From Xanthostigma xanthostigma (Eukaryota; Arthropoda; Insecta; Raphidioptera; Raphidiidae), in assembly GCA_963575645.1 (NCBI GenBank), contig OY754471.1, positions 31,194,401-31,258,400 on the forward strand: a DNA stretch of 64,000 nt. The letters are read 5' to 3'. Shown in pieces: positions 1-12,000 of the stretch. Position numbers and translations under genes: made by a program. Positions within the stretch are counted from its first letter, which is position 1. Each line of letters begins with the position of its first letter. The notes below the pieces were generated by a model. The model saw only the letters and a list, made by a program, of their open reading frames with translations. It was not told the DNA's origin and ran no database searches.

Positions 1-139
1 TATTGTTCATGTCTCAAATCTAGATAATAACTTAGTAAGTGCTCAAGCATTTTTGAAAAAGACAGCGCTTAATCTTGAATAAATCAAGCATTTATGAAAG
101 TGCTTCGAGCACTTAGGTTCAGTGCTATGCCCAGCTCTG
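1..139. mobile_element. Truncated element end with CAGAGCTGGGC terminus
   Basis: Read on the minus strand, the sequence ending at 139 begins CAGAGCTGGGCATAGCACT and runs left out of the window through AGTGCTT/AAGCACTT-rich words. A similar terminus, CAGAGTTGGGCAGTGCTT, starts at 10799. CAG-type ends of this kind are typical of hAT-like DNA elements; no transposase or target duplication is visible, so the class is inferred. From 140 to 735 I see only AT-rich VRK intron sequence; no third VRK exon was found there. Confidence 0.35.
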
Positions 140-735
140 TATTCATCATACAAAAACAATCACATTACTTAGCCTCTTAAACGCAGAGGCTTGGTTAAAC
201 GGGGTGTTAAAAAATAGATGTAACCTCGATAAACTTCGAACTTGGATAAAAGGACTCGGTTAATCATGGTTCTACTGTTTTATTTTAATTGTCCTTCCGA
301 TAAATCTGAAAAATTTAAAAAACAGAATTCACGCTTCTCAGCTGCAGTTAAAGAAATGAATAGGTATCTGCACAACAAATAGTGTTGCAACATATCAATA
401 AATGTTGTGCAGTGTTTTTAACAAGGCTGAGAACACTTCTAAGATTTACATTAAGGTAATGTTATTAAATTATTACTGGACTGAGTTCTTCAAAACTCGA
501 CGAATAGAAATATTTGGAAAAGTATCTCAAAAATAGAAGGAATAATTGTAATTGTTTTTATTACTATAAGCAATTCTAAATAGGTACTCCTCTTTAATAT
601 GCTTAACAATATGCTCTCGTTTAAACGTTTCTGAGTGGTTCAATTTTTGTTTACTGTGCGTACGCAATTAAAATTACTTTTAGTCAATAAGCGCTGTCTC
701 TATAGAACGACTATTTAAATTAAATTTAAACTTAC

Positions 736-1241
736 TATCTTCAGATTTCGCATTTCTCATATAGAAATGCATTTCCACAAATAAAGGTCCATTGCCATGA
801 GGTTCCTGTAATCGCAATTATAGTTTAAATCATGTTTTCAAATAAAAAAAGCTCGGCATATACATAAGCCGGCAATCTTTTCTGTATGTACATCTGACGA
901 AAACATTCAAGATTTTTTTTCAAAAACGTCTAATAAAATGATAGATATATCGTTTTGAAAATAATGCTCGACCTGTTACACAAAACATTTTCTACAGTTG
1001 GTTCCTTTCAAAATATACCTACAATTTTAATAACGAAATTGTAATTTTTGGAGTCCGCCTTGTCCGTAAGACAAACAGCCGAATATATTTCCCCAAATCC
1101 TCCAGTTCCAATAGAGGGGCCAATTTTCCATTTCTTTTTTCCAATATCCGTCAAAATTTCTCCTTCTGGAATTGGATCTGGTAATTTGTAACCATTTGCG
1201 GCTTTCTTTCTTGGCGCTTTTTTAACAGATTGTTTTGACAT
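736..1241 (-). CDS. VRK1: VRK1-type serine/threonine kinase, N-terminal exons (partial)
   Basis: Vaccinia-related kinases are nuclear casein-kinase-1-like kinases; VRK1 phosphorylates BAF and histones. Exon 1 (1241-1023, 73 codons) has a basic N-terminus, then KKWKIGPSIGTGGFGEIYSA, a VRK glycine-rich loop (G-T-G-G-F-G), and ends at FVIKI with the strand-3 lysine. The donor is att|gtaggt. Exon 2 (805-736) follows in phase 0 and encodes EPHGNGPLFVEMHFYMRNAK, the diagnostic VRK stretch after the ATP lysine, ending in phase 1 at a gtaagt donor. The frame continues upstream of the ATG only to a GTG at 1247, so ATG 1241-1239 is the start. The activation segment and the rest of the kinase lie beyond the left edge. 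Family assignment is firm; VRK1 versus another VRK paralogue is inferred. Confidence 0.88.
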
Positions 1242-2612
1242 GTTCACGCAAGTTTAAAATATTTTTCCCCTTTGTTAATGATTGTTATATACAAACAAAC
1301 AAAAAATATACAATATTTTCACACTTTATATTACTTTAAGAATACTAGAAACTTTTTAAAAATAATATCAAAATATCTTGATTAACCCTGTTTTTAGCTC
1401 CACCAGAGAACACCTCTCGTCGCTCTCGTCTACCGTCACAAAACACCTACCTTTGCATTGAATGCAGTGTTGCCAGCACTTGAATTTTTTTCCCCCCTAG
1501 AGTGATCTCACTGGTCGAAATTCAGTACTCACACGTCTGATTATTATTTTTTCATTAATTATTACTAATTAATTTTTATATTTTTCAGCTCAATTTTGAA
1601 GAAATACAAAATCGAGGTCGAAACGTTAATTAATTGATGGATAATTTTATTTATTGTTTTGAGGTTCTTTTGTCATTTTATGGATTTCTCCTGAATCGAT
1701 TTTACCTGTGTTATCTGTATAAAATGATGAATATATTGTGCACTTCCTCGTATATGTTTCACCATAATGTGTGCGAATTAACACACTCAAATCGACACCA
1801 CAACTTTTTTCCTTCCCGTATTTACTGATATATGATTATTTTCGCGGTGCACGATTCAAACGTTGCTGGGCACAAATAATTATTTTTACGATTCAGCATT
1901 CCTAGTAAATATTTTTCTACATTTAAAGTATTTTATACTGCTTTCGATATTTTTTACAAGAACTTGCCAATTTTGATGTTTAAAAAATAATTTATCTCAC
2001 GTGCTCCGTTTTTTTTTTAAATTTTGTTATCAACAATGCCTTTTAAAGCCTTTTGGTGGTTTCTAGCAAGGAATCATTTCCCCGAATTTAACAAAGAACT
2101 CACTGTGGTGGTCACTGAAACCTTGCTCTTCCCTGTTAAGGGCTTCCATCTGGACCCGAAGTCTTTTCTCATGGATGTTTATTGCTTAATCGTTTTTAAT
2201 ATACTTTTTAAATATCAAAATTCTTGTAAAAATATCGAAAGTAGTAGAAAATATTTAAAAAGTAAGATACAAGCATTATTACGAATGCCGTAATTGTAAA
2301 GTTATAATTTGCACTCGGCAACGTTTGAATCGCGCGCCGCGAAAATCGCCCTCGCGCGGCCTAAAAATGACCCTGGGAAAGGTACCTCCCGGGCGAAAAA
2401 CTGAAGGCCAACAAATGTTTACTGAAAGGATAATTAGTCATATGTGTGCATGCAAAATTAAAAAATCGTTTTGTTGGGATGACAATAATTCACAAAAAAT
2501 CGAATCACATTTCCAGATGCTATAAAGTCGACAAAGACGATTTTTCAGTAAGAAAGAAACACTCCCTACTTACGTCTGCAATTTCAAATCGTTTGGCATT
2601 GATTTTATTAAC
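1242..2612. other. Intergenic spacer, VRK upstream region and repeats
   Basis: Upstream of VRK, 1400-1500 is less AT-rich and probably holds its 5' leader or promoter; I see no clear core motif. At about 1600-1665 there is a worn fragment of the GAAACGTTAAT repeat family described at 10187. Around 2325-2400 is a GC-rich patch. No reading frame here resembles a known protein. Confidence 0.4.
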
Positions 2613-2620
2613 ATTCCAGC
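2613..2620. repeat. 8-bp target site duplication, left
   Basis: ATTCCAGC, repeated exactly at 5549-5556 on the other side of the hAT-type element. An 8-bp duplication is the hAT superfamily hallmark. Confidence 0.85.
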
Positions 2621-3477
2621 TAGTGTCCGACCAAAACTAATTTTTACGACCGAAACCGAATTTCGGCCTCAGTTTCAGTTTCGGCCGAAACCGAAACTTC
2701 ATGTTTTCGTACGAAAAATAAAGTAAACATTATCATAATCAGTCTTTTTTTAAATTAATCACATATTCAAATCTTTGATTAACGTCTGAATAGAACTCTT
2801 CAAATAAATAAAATTGTCGACCAATTTTTTTCATACTATACCTATATTGAGATTAAAAATTAAAATTATAAAATTAAAATTCAATATTACAAAAGATGAC
2901 GTTTCGATCCGGATTTGGATTCTCTTCAGAAATAATCTAAAAAATATAAAAATTAGTATAAATAACATCTACTTATTTTATAATAGAATGAAGTTAATTA
3001 ATTATCTGATATTTTAACTAATCATCAGCCCCGGATCTAAGGGGAGGCAAACCAGGGCATCCGCTCCGGGCGGCAGTTTCAGGGGGCGCCAAAATCATGA
3101 TAGAATATGTTTGAAAACCACACCCAATCTGTTCTTTTTTCCGATTTATTCAATCTGCTTGTTTTCTGATGGTTTCCCGTTCACGAAAAATGCGAACCAT
3201 TATATTATATTTGTGGGTCTTTTTAAGTAATTTATCTCAAACGCTGGAGAGAGGGGGCGCCATTATCAAGTTTCTGCCCCGGTTCGAAAAAATCCTAGAT
3301 CCGGGGCTGCTAATCATTAACTTATCATATCATATTATTACCCCCCTTATTTCAAAACACAAATAAATATTTTTTTTTAATATTAAGACATAAAATAAAA
3401 GCTAAAAAACAAAATTACTTTTTAGTAAAAAGTATTTACCTAACAAATATGTTTAGGTAGGTACACACAACAAAACC

Positions 3478-3985
3478 AATAAAATATTTTTAACAAAAAA
3501 ATTGAACCGACTTCAAAAAAGGCACTAAAAAGTAAAAAATAATTGCGTATTGAAATGTTTTGGAGTCGGTGTAGTTCTCGGAATAGATTTCATTTTGGCT
3601 GACACCGACTCCAAAACATTTCAATACGCAATTATTTTTTACTTTTTAGTGCCTTTTTTGAAGTCGGTTCAATTTTTTTGTTAAAAATATTTTATTTTTC
3701 TCTTTTTAGTGTTAATCTAACACTAAAAATCGGTGAACATACATAAAAAACATTATGCATCCCTTTGAAATTTGAGAGTTTCCCTCGATTTCTTCGGGAT
3801 CCACCATCAGATCCTGACTTGGTTCCGATGGGACCACCTCGGAAGTGCACTCTTTCGAATAAAAAGAAAAATTTGAAAATCGGTCCATAATTGACGGAGA
3901 AATCGGTGAACATACATAAAAAAAAAAAAAAAAAAAATATACAGACGAACACAGAACCTCCTCCTTTTTGTTGAAGTCGGTTAAA
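3478..3985. repeat. Foldback plus insect AAGTCGGTT-ended repeat
   Basis: Positions 3478-3698 fold on themselves: arms of about 95 nt around GAACCGACTTC/GAAGTCGGTTC with the loop near 3590. Immediately after, 3699-3985 carries a related module with CGGTGAACATACAT twice, a poly-A run at 3920-3937 and an AAGTCGGTT end. Repeats with this end are widespread in insect genomes; I cannot name the class. Confidence 0.55.
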
Positions 3986-4070
3986 AAGAAAACACTCTTT
4001 CATCTTAAGAACAAAATTATTTCTTCTAATCTTTGGTCATTTTGTATGGTATTTTGTATAGTTAATAGGC

Positions 4071-5229
4071 GGGAGCCGGTGACAGTAAAACTGCACTTAT
4101 ACGGATTCTGAAATGTAGCATAGGAATGAAAAGTATTTAATCATAGGTACAACATAGGCCCGGTGTGCCAGGGTTTGTCCTGGCAGAAATATTTTTTATA
4201 AATTTTTATTTTTTTAATAATCATAATAAGTAATTTGCACTTTTAAGGAAATTAATTTCTCAAAGACCATTTTAATGCAAATTTTATGTATTTTCAAAAA
4301 AAATTGGTGTGCCAAGGTTTATCCTGGCAGAAAAGCCTGTCAGACCACTTTATATATTATTATTGCTTTAACACTGCAGCGTTCGTACGTAAAGGAAAAA
4401 TAAAGGCGTATAATCTTTTAACTTAAAGTGAAGAATACCAACATATTTTTCAACATCTCACAGATCCAGACGATATTTATAATAAAGAAAAAAACAGATA
4501 TACTACAAAAATTTACTATGAACTTTATAAAGTCAATAATAACAATGTTAATAAGGCGAGATTCGAATTATTTATAAAGTTTTTCGCTAGTGCCAGCAGC
4601 AATGATAGATTTTATCAGGGCATGATAAACTTTAATTCCAGCAATATTCCTCTCTGGTGGAAATCATTATACAAAAAATTTTAAGAACGTTTATAAATGC
4701 AATGTGGCAAAATGCAACCGAACAATCATGCATTACATTAGACCCGACAGCGTGTGGTTGGCAAGTGAGAAAAATAAACTAGAACCATTATGGTATATTG
4801 GCCAGGCAGCTCCTCTTACTGTTGAAGAAATGTATAGAAATTGCATTTTATAAATAAATAATGTTTTCCAGCAATACATTTAAATCATTGACCTTTACTT
4901 TCCTTCCTGGTAAGTGGTATTAGATTTTAGGGTTGAAGCTATAATATGTAAAGTGGTGTGACAGACTTTTCTGCCAGGATAAACCTTGGCACACCAATTT
5001 TTTTTGAAAATACATAATATCTGCAATAAAATGGTCTTTGAGAAATTAATTTCCTTAAAAGTGCAAATTACTTATGATTATTAAAAAAATAAAAATTTAT
5101 AAAAAATATTTCTGCCAGGATAAACCTTGGCACACCGGGCCTATGTTGTACCTATGATTAAATACTTTTCATTCCTATAATACATTTCAGAATCCGTATA
5201 AGTGCAGTTTTACTGTCACCGGCCCCCGG
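4071..5229. mobile_element. Long terminal-inverted-repeat element with about 285-bp arms
   Basis: The left arm (about 4071-4360) begins GGGAGCCGGTGACAGTAAAA and is matched in reverse complement by the right arm (about 4943-5229), which ends GGCCCCC. The word TGTGCCA(A/G)GGTTTRTCCTGGCAG occurs twice per arm. Between the arms lies 4427-4853, a coding fragment. The element is inserted in the hAT-type element. I do not recognise the superfamily and see no clear target duplication. Confidence 0.65.
4427..4853 (+). pseudogene. Frameshifted coding fragment of unknown family inside the element
   Basis: An 85-codon open stretch without an ATG (4427-4684) reads through phrases such as DPDDIYNKEKNRY, NKARFELFIKFFASASS and NIPLWWKSLYKKF, then stops. 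A second open stretch one frame over (from about 4683 to the stop at 4851-4853) continues with YKCNVAKCNRTIMHYIRP and APLTVEEMYRNCIL. The composition looks protein-like, and the two frames abut at 4680-4685, so I infer one ancestral gene broken by a frameshift. I do not recognise the family. It lies exactly between the inverted arms, so it may be the element's own gene or captured DNA. Confidence 0.5.
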
Positions 5230-5556
5230 ACTATAACGAACTACAATAAAATTAAAATTAATAAGTACCTACCTACCAAATACAACAACTAAATAAATAT
5301 TTTTAATGCAAATAAGTACTTCAATCAAAAGTATCAAAATAAAATAAAAGTTTTCTAACTAAAAAAAAAAAAATGTGGAGCGCGCAGGCATAAAAGACAC
5401 TTCGTCGCTCGCAGCTGCACCGCATTTCAGCGCGAAACCTCCCGAATGTAGTTTCGGTTTCGGCCGGATGGGCAGCCGAAACCGAAACTAAGCCGCAACC
5501 AGTTTTTTGGCTGAAAGTGGCCGAAACCGAAATTTCGGTCAGACACTAATTCCAGC

Positions 5557-6233
5557 ATAACAAATGCTGATAAATATGCCATTTTGTGTCCTTCCTTATT
5601 CAGGGAACCAATCATTTGCTTATCAGGATAGGTTCGACGCGTCCGGCTCTCCTACTGTAGCTTCGGTAACTATTTTCCAAAAACTTGTTAGTTTTTTTGA
5701 AAGTAGTTACCAAAATGTATCGTATCTATCTTAGAGTGGCATTACCCATTAAATTATGTTGCGCAAATAATCAATTCAGCTTTTCTCGTACACGATGCAG
5801 ACGTAGATATGGATCATAATAATAATAAAAAAATAAAACTGAAAACAATATGAATACCTGGTTAAAAAATAAAATTTAAAAATACTTTTTGAAAAAGAAT
5901 TTGTAAAATTAATTTGGGAATTAATATTTTGCTTGACACCTTCTTTCGTGAGTATTCTTGAGTGATATTAATTAAAATTAAAAAAATATACATTTTTTTG
6001 CAAAACAAATGACCTTTTCTTAGTAGCCTGACTTTAGACTTCCTGGAATGTTATAAAATTCACAAAGTAATGCGGGACATTTTCTGGGACACATATTGGT
6101 GCGGGACAGTTGGTCACCCTATAGACATACTGTATATTGTGAAATTTCAAATAAAAAAGTTTCACGCTATAGTAAACTATTAAACTATATTTTGTCTTCA
6201 TGCAAAAACAATATAAAATTAAAAACAGGTCTT
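5557..6233. other. Spacer downstream of mRpL11
   Basis: AT-rich sequence between the hAT-type element and the 3' end of mRpL11. I see no gene, RNA or well-defined repeat in it. Confidence 0.4.
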
Positions 6234-6901
6234 TTATGCTGTTCGTAACATTTTTGCTTCTTTTTTCTCATCTAGTTCAGCACGCTGTTGTGCGACAATT
6301 TCTCTCCTTTCTTCCAAAAATTTTCCATATTCATTAACGTCTAAATTGCGCACAATTTCAATACCACAAGTGCGAGCGGTGCCAACCATCATTTTGCATA
6401 TTTCTTGTAACGTCATAGTTTCAAACGAGGGATCTTCACTTTTTATTTTTGCTATTTCATAAAGATGTTTAAAAGTTATTTTTCCAGCAATCTCTCGACC
6501 TGGACTCATTGTTCCTTTCTGTATGCCTGCAGCTTGTTTTAAAAAATACGACGTTGGGGGTTTGTTTATTATCAATTCAAAACTTCGATCTGACTTAACA
6601 TAAGCTTTGGTGGGCAATGGTATTCCTTCTTTTATATCTTTAGTTTTTTCATTAAATTCTTTGCAAAAAGTCGTAATATTTATACCCCGCTAAGGCAAAA
6701 ATTAATATAAGTATTGAAAAAATCTTTTTTTATTTATTTTGAGAAAGTATAATAAAATAACATTTTTACCTGCCCCAACATTGGGCCTAAGGGAGGTCCT
6801 GCAGAAGCCATTCCTGCCGGGATATTCGTTCGTAAATTACCATGCTGAATCTTTTCTGTTATTTTTTTCGCTGATTTTAATCGGCTTACTGTTTTAGACA
6901 T
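6234..6901 (-). CDS. mRpL11: Mitochondrial large ribosomal subunit protein uL11m
   Basis: Nuclear gene for the mitoribosomal L11 protein, part of the GTPase-associated centre that binds 16S rRNA and contacts translation factors. Exon 1 (6901-6770, 44 codons) begins MSKTVSRLKSAKKITEK and contains the L11 signature IPAGMASAGPPLGPMLGQ. Exon 2 (6689-6234) resumes in phase 0 with RGINITTFCKEFN, then LKQAAGIQKGTMSPG and ARTCGIEIVR, ending AKMLRTA. The intron is only 80 nt, with a gtaaaa donor and a ttag acceptor. The product is 195 aa, close to the fly protein from memory, and both N-terminal (substrate-loop) and C-terminal RNA-binding domains are complete. The C-terminal extension after the L11 fold (EERREIVAQQRAELDEKKEA) is mitochondrial-type. 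Divergent from YTHDC2, 1.6 kb away. Confidence 0.95.
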
Positions 6902-6949
6902 TATAAAGATTTTTCTAAATTTGTAACTAATAATAATTACCTATTAGGT

Positions 6950-7025
6950 TATGACATTGGCAACGAATATCATATGGAGGCCACCCTCCATAGAATATCG
7001 ATGCCTCCATAGTCGATAAGCATAT
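6950..7025 (-). promoter_or_regulatory. Possible mRpL11 promoter with DRE-like words
   Basis: Within 130 bp upstream of the mRpL11 ATG are TATCGAT (6997-7003) and TCGATA (7012-7017), which resemble the DRE element (TATCGATA) common in insect housekeeping promoters. A short inverted repeat, TATGGAGG/CCTCCAT, overlaps. Motif match only. Confidence 0.25.
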
Positions 7026-7048
7026 TCCCCAATCGCAGTCAAACCATA

Positions 7049-7206
7049 AGGTTCGTTCCAAGCAGCCAGTGAACGGTTTCGGAACTGCCAGCCGCATGCG
7101 CACTAGGTAAAACGAAGCTGTTAGTGGCGATTTTAGAACACGTTTTACCTTCTGCGCATGCGGGTGACGGTTTCGGAACCGTTCACTGGCTGCTTGGAAC
7201 GAACCT
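7049..7206. mobile_element. Foldback MITE, GTTCCAAGCAGCCAG family, copy 1
   Basis: Arms AGGTTCGTTCCAAGCAGCC / GGCTGCTTGGAACGAACCT enclose 158 bp; the arms also pair through GTGAACGGTTTCGGAAC and GCGCATGCG. A second, diverged copy is at 38876-39026 in an MDC1 intron, which confirms a dispersed family. Confidence 0.7.
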
Positions 7207-7220
7207 ATAGTATCTATGAG

Positions 7221-7842
7221 TCAAACCATAGATATATATACTAATAGATAGCGGATGCCTATTCCTTGAGTATTGTGCGGAATGGTTCCAATTTAGAAGC
7301 CATTTTGTACGTGGAAAACGCCGTAAAAAGCGCGCGGGATTCAAAAAGATGAAATATTCTATAATATGATGTTAATGGAAAAACAATAAAACTCGCAGTA
7401 AACAGTGATATTTCGCTCCAAAACCTATTTTTATATTGAAACGTTTCAAAAATTACAAAACTGAGCATAAATATAATATAAAAGCTTAGGACATTTTACA
7501 TTGTCAGATTGGCATCAATGCTTGTCAACTTTATGCCAAATTGACAATGAAAAATGTTCTAAGCTTTTACATTATATTAATTTATGCTCAATTTTGTGAT
7601 TTTTGAAACGTTTCAGTATAAAAATAGGTTTTGGAGCGAAATATTGCTGTTTACTGTGAGTTTTGTTGTTTTTCCATTAACATTATATTATAGAATATTT
7701 AATCTTTTTGAATCCCGCGCGCTTTTTACGGCGTTTTCCACGTACAAAATGGCTTCTATATGGCTTCCATTCCGCACAATGCTCAAGGATAGTTATCCGC
7801 TATCTATTAGTATATACTATATAATATATATCTATGGGTTGA
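7221..7842. mobile_element. 620-bp near-palindromic element, copy A
   Basis: The whole element is an inverted repeat centred near 7530. Ends read CCATAGATATATA; inside each arm are AAGCCATTTTGTACGTGG, AAAACGCCGTAAAAAGCGCG and TGAAACGTTTC. Two further copies occur at 37666-38233 and about 61600-62424. Short frames at 7259-7468 and 7584-7850 are mirror images of each other made by the two arms, not genes. Confidence 0.75.
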
Positions 7843-8508
7843 ACGGATAAATATTTCATAGAAATATTTTCGTTTGATATTTTTATATGTAAATTATTGT
7901 CTCTGGTAACAGATGGTAAATTATAATTGAATATGTTACAGTCATATATTTAAGTATATGGCTACAGTTCAGTTCAGTTCAGATCATTCTGATTCAAAGT
8001 TCAGACCAGAGACAGATCAGAGAACATAATATCAGAACCAGAGAACATAATTCACAAAACTGTGTTTTGTGACAATCAGAGAACATACATAATTAGAACA
8101 CACCACAAAACAGTCACTAGATCATCAGATGCCCTTATGTCAAATGTGGTGTAGAAGTGGTTAGATAACTGAAGATTCCTTAATTTTGATTTCTGAATTT
8201 GACAAGACGTGTCATTTGAATGTTGTGTGTAGTTGAAGCAAAGTTTTATCTGTGGTTGCACAACGTATGTCAATGTTTAAGAAAGAATATTTAAAATGTA
8301 CTGATATTTTGATTCTTTTATTGGTATATTAGTAATTTGCCAATTAGTGTGATTTTGGAAGACAAATTAATATCAAGATTACAAAGTTTAGTGTACTTAA
8401 GAAAGTAAATAATTTGGTATAAATTATCCTTGACAAATTAAAAAAGATCTTTTTTTAGTAATTTAAGGTTATACAGTAAAAAATCTGTTTTTTCCAGATC
8501 ATAACAAA
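7843..8508. other. YTHDC2 upstream region
   Basis: AT-rich, with CAGTTCAGTTCAG and AGAGAACATAA reiterations at 7965-8110. Just before the start codon, tttttccag|atcataacaaaATG looks like a splice acceptor, suggesting an untranslated first exon further upstream. No core promoter identified. Confidence 0.4.
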
Positions 8509-9048
8509 ATGAGTCCACATAATAAAAAACCACCAATATTAGTTTCGGAAAATTTTAGAATTAGCGTAGAAGAAATAGTAAATAAGTTTCGTCAAGATCC
8601 ATCGAAAATTGAATATGTTTTCCCATCAACACTATCAAACGTTGAACGCGCGTTTATTCACGAATTAGTAAAAACCTATGGCTTTCAGTCTAGATCGCAC
8701 GGGAAAGAACCTAACAGATGCTTAAAGATTTTCAAGAAAAATAAGTTTTCATCAGTTAATGAATCCATTATTGAATTAAGTGAAGATGGCTTAAATAATG
8801 TGAAACGTTTATTAAAAGATTTTCCTTTAACAATTGAAGAAATTAGCGATAATTCCTGCGATGTTCAATGCAGCGATGTTCATGAAAACGAACAAAATAT
8901 TGTTTTAAATAAAACAATGGGGAAATTGCATGATGCGTTTCCGTTACAGCCTCCTGAACCCTTGACTACAATGTATGATTGTGCTAAGCAGGAATTGCCA
9001 ATTTGGTGCTTCCGAGACAAAATTATTAATACTATTTCATCTAATCAG
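8509..9048 (+). CDS. YTHDC2: YTHDC2 exon 1: R3H domain
   Basis: 180 codons, ending NTISSNQ in phase 0 at a gtgatt donor. The segment ISVEEIVNKF to CLKIFKK is an R3H single-strand nucleic-acid binding module, with the signature arginine and histidine at R47 and H51 (R-A-F-I-H). The tail IWCFRDKIINTISSNQ is the lead-in to the helicase Q-motif region. Confidence 0.9.
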
Positions 9049-12000
9049 GTGATTATAATACCTAATAATAGGGTGAAGTAATTTCTTTAAGAGATTTCGT
9101 TAAAAAATTCTGAATGTGAACTACAAATACAATAAATGTGTTAGAGAAACCGAATTTGAATAACTCACTGTTTCAGGTTACCTTAATATGTGGGGAAACT
9201 GGTTCAGGTAAAACAACACAAGTCCCTCAGTATATTTTGGAGGATTCCCGCATTCAAAACATACCTTGCCGTGTAATATGTACTCAGCCTCGACGACTCT
9301 CAGCTGTGTCTGTAGCAGAGCGTGTGGCATGCGAACGGGGCGAAAGACTTGGCACGACAATTGGATATCAGATTAGACTTGAATCGAGAGTTAGTCCTCG
9401 AACAATTCTTACTTACTGTACGAACGGAGTACTTCTACGAACGCTCATGTCTGGCAACTCATATCTAAATACTGTCACTCACATTGTCGTGGATGAAATA
9501 CACGAGAGGGATCGGTTTTCAGATTTCCTTTTAATTTGTCTAAAGCAGTGCCTTTTACAGAATAAGGTAAGCTTTAAGAATAATTTTTAATCTAAATGTA
9601 ACTCCTGGCAGTTGTTTTTGTTTTTAATTTGTTGATACATTGATCAGTGTTACTTTTACCATTCCAACTCCACAAGTGATGAATGGTACTAATTTAGACC
9701 AAAATTAACAAAACAGATATCCATTTCATCTCTAATAAAAAGCCCTATTTTTGAAGAAAAATCGACGCATGTGCAGAAGAAACATGCGCTATACCTAACG
9801 ATTTTTCTGTTATAAGGACATACTTTTCATAATGGTTTATTATTCTAATTATTTTTCCAAGAATGTTTTGTAAACAAAAAAATGTTTTTTCTAAACTGTG
9901 CCTATAGGCTGTGTGCACGAAGCCTATTAGCGCCGCTAGTGGGTAATAGAGAATTATTGAACTAACTTTTTATGGAAATCGCGACATATTTCTATGGTGA
10001 TGATAAGTCAAAAATTTTAGTTGGCCATGATGTGTCAAAAAAAATGTAATAAGGAAAACTGATGTTAATTTGTTTACACTGACAGCGGAACGTCAAATTA
10101 GAGCGCCAATGGTCTTTAAATCGCCATCAGCGCAACAGCCCGGAACACAATAAGCATTTCCAGATCGCTTAGTTTTCCTATGTTTTAAATCTTTGATTAA
10201 CGTCTGATTAGAACTCTTCAATAAATTAAATTATCGACCAATTTTTCAGACAATATATTAACAAAAAATATCAATAATACATTAAAAGATTAACGTTTCG
10301 ATCCGGATTTGGAGCTTCTTCAGAACGGATCTAAAAATTAAAAAAAAAAAAATAAAAAAAATATATATAAAAAAATAAAAAAAATATATAAAAAAAATTA
10401 TTAATTATTTTTTTATATTTTTAGATCCGTTCTGAAGAAGATCCAAATCCGGATCGAAACGTTAATCGTTGTATTATTGATATTTTTTGTTAATATATTG
10501 TCTGAAAAATTGGTCGATAATTTTATTTATTGAAGTTTCCTATGTTTTCTTTGTAATTAAAAAACTTCATAAATTTATAATTATTTTCACTTTTAATAAA
10601 CATTGCTCACTGACATACAGAAAATTGGAGTTCGAAGTTTCCCCTAGTGCTCACCACAAACGCTCGCATCGAAAAATTTGTAACTCCGCCTCCGTGCACA
10701 TAGCCCATAGTTACTGAAAAATTTTGAATTAAAAAAAAATCAGCGGTTCTTTTGTTTTGAAGATCTGTCAAAAAGAAATTAGTTAGGTAGCTGACAAGCA
10801 GAGTTGGGCAGTGCTTGTAATAATACTTAAAGTACATGTTGTAAAACATGCTTAATACTAATTTAGAGCACTTGCATAAAGACCTGCTACTTATTAAGCA
10901 CGTAAGCATTATAAATTGCTTAATAAGCATTCAACAAGCTAATTAAGAATACTTAATAAGCATATTAAATGCTTAATAAGCACTTTCAATGCGTTCTAAA
11001 CGTTAGTAAAACATTTTTTCGTTTATCTTTTATAATTTGATTTGAAACTTTGCAATCAATCGGAAATATTTCGAGCACAGACGCGCTACGGAAAAGTTTT
11101 TTTAGCGGAAACTGCTCATTATTTGACTGGGATATAATAAAGAGCGAAGGATAATGTCATAGACATGACCGTGATTACCCTTGGGGGTTAATTCTACCTT
11201 CCCAGGAGGTGGGAAAATGATCTTATATCTCGTTTCAGTTTAACCATCTTCGAAGATGTTGATGACAAACAAATTACTTTTAATCGAGTTCAAACCTTTC
11301 TACCCCCTTAAATTAGATAAAAATCTTTTGCTTGTTTCTTTATGATTCTATTTGTATTGAAATTAGAGCCACTCCCTCCTAATAATCATTGCTGGGCATT
11401 TCTAAAAAGGGATGGCTTTTATCCAATTTGAGGGGGTAGAAAGGATTAAACTCATCAGAAAGAATTTCTTGGATCTTTGATCGCGACCCTTACTGTTTTT
11501 AGACCCATGATTCGGTAGCATGGTGAGTCCTTGCTCTGCCAGCTGGCTTCAAGAAAAAAAAAGGCCAATCGGATAACTTAAATGAAGCGTTGCATATTCC
11601 TAATTAATAAGATTTATTACTAAATAATGGAACCATCCTACCTTGGGATACTGGACTGCCACCTGCTCAACCACAGACACCAAGCACTCACACGACGTAC
11701 ACTTACACCTCTCACTACCGCATCTTAATCATTAGATTATCGCGTCGGTTAGGTTCAGCTAGCAATCCAGCAGTTCGCAATAGGTGAAGCGACCTGGCTT
11801 GTTACAAAGTCAGCATCTTTGAAAATAGGGCAGGTAAACTTTTGATCTGAAACGAGATATAAAATAATTTTCCTGGGAGTCTTCAATAAATAAAATTATC
11901 GACCAAGTTTTCAGACAAGATATTAACAAAATATAATTAATACATTAAAGTTTCGATCCCGATTTGGATCTTCTTCAGAATGGATCTAAAAATATAAAAA

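Larger units (their letters stand above)
2621..5548. mobile_element. hAT-type DNA transposon, non-autonomous, composite
   Basis: The termini are TAGTGTCCGACC at 2621 and its inverted match GGTCAGACACTA ending at 5548, flanked by the identical octamer ATTCCAGC on both sides. Both sub-terminal regions are rich in CCGAAACCGAAA/TTTCGGTTTCGG words. Length is 2928 bp. No hAT transposase frame is visible, so it was mobilised in trans or has lost its gene. Later insertions sit inside it: a foldback repeat at 3478-3985 and a long-arm element at 4071-5229. A CCGGATC...GAAAC repeat of the 10187 family lies at about 2777-2935. Confidence 0.85.

Noticed and set aside
1242..1247. Two extra N-terminal codons before the VRK start
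   Set aside because: The codon at 1247 is GTG, not ATG; the first ATG in frame is 1241-1239.
5427..5615. 62-codon minus-strand frame
   Set aside because: It crosses the hAT-type terminus and target duplication, so it cannot be an old gene; no family match.
7259..7850. Two opposing frames with nearly the same protein
   Set aside because: They come from the two arms of one palindrome and recur at 61614-61796; repeat-derived.
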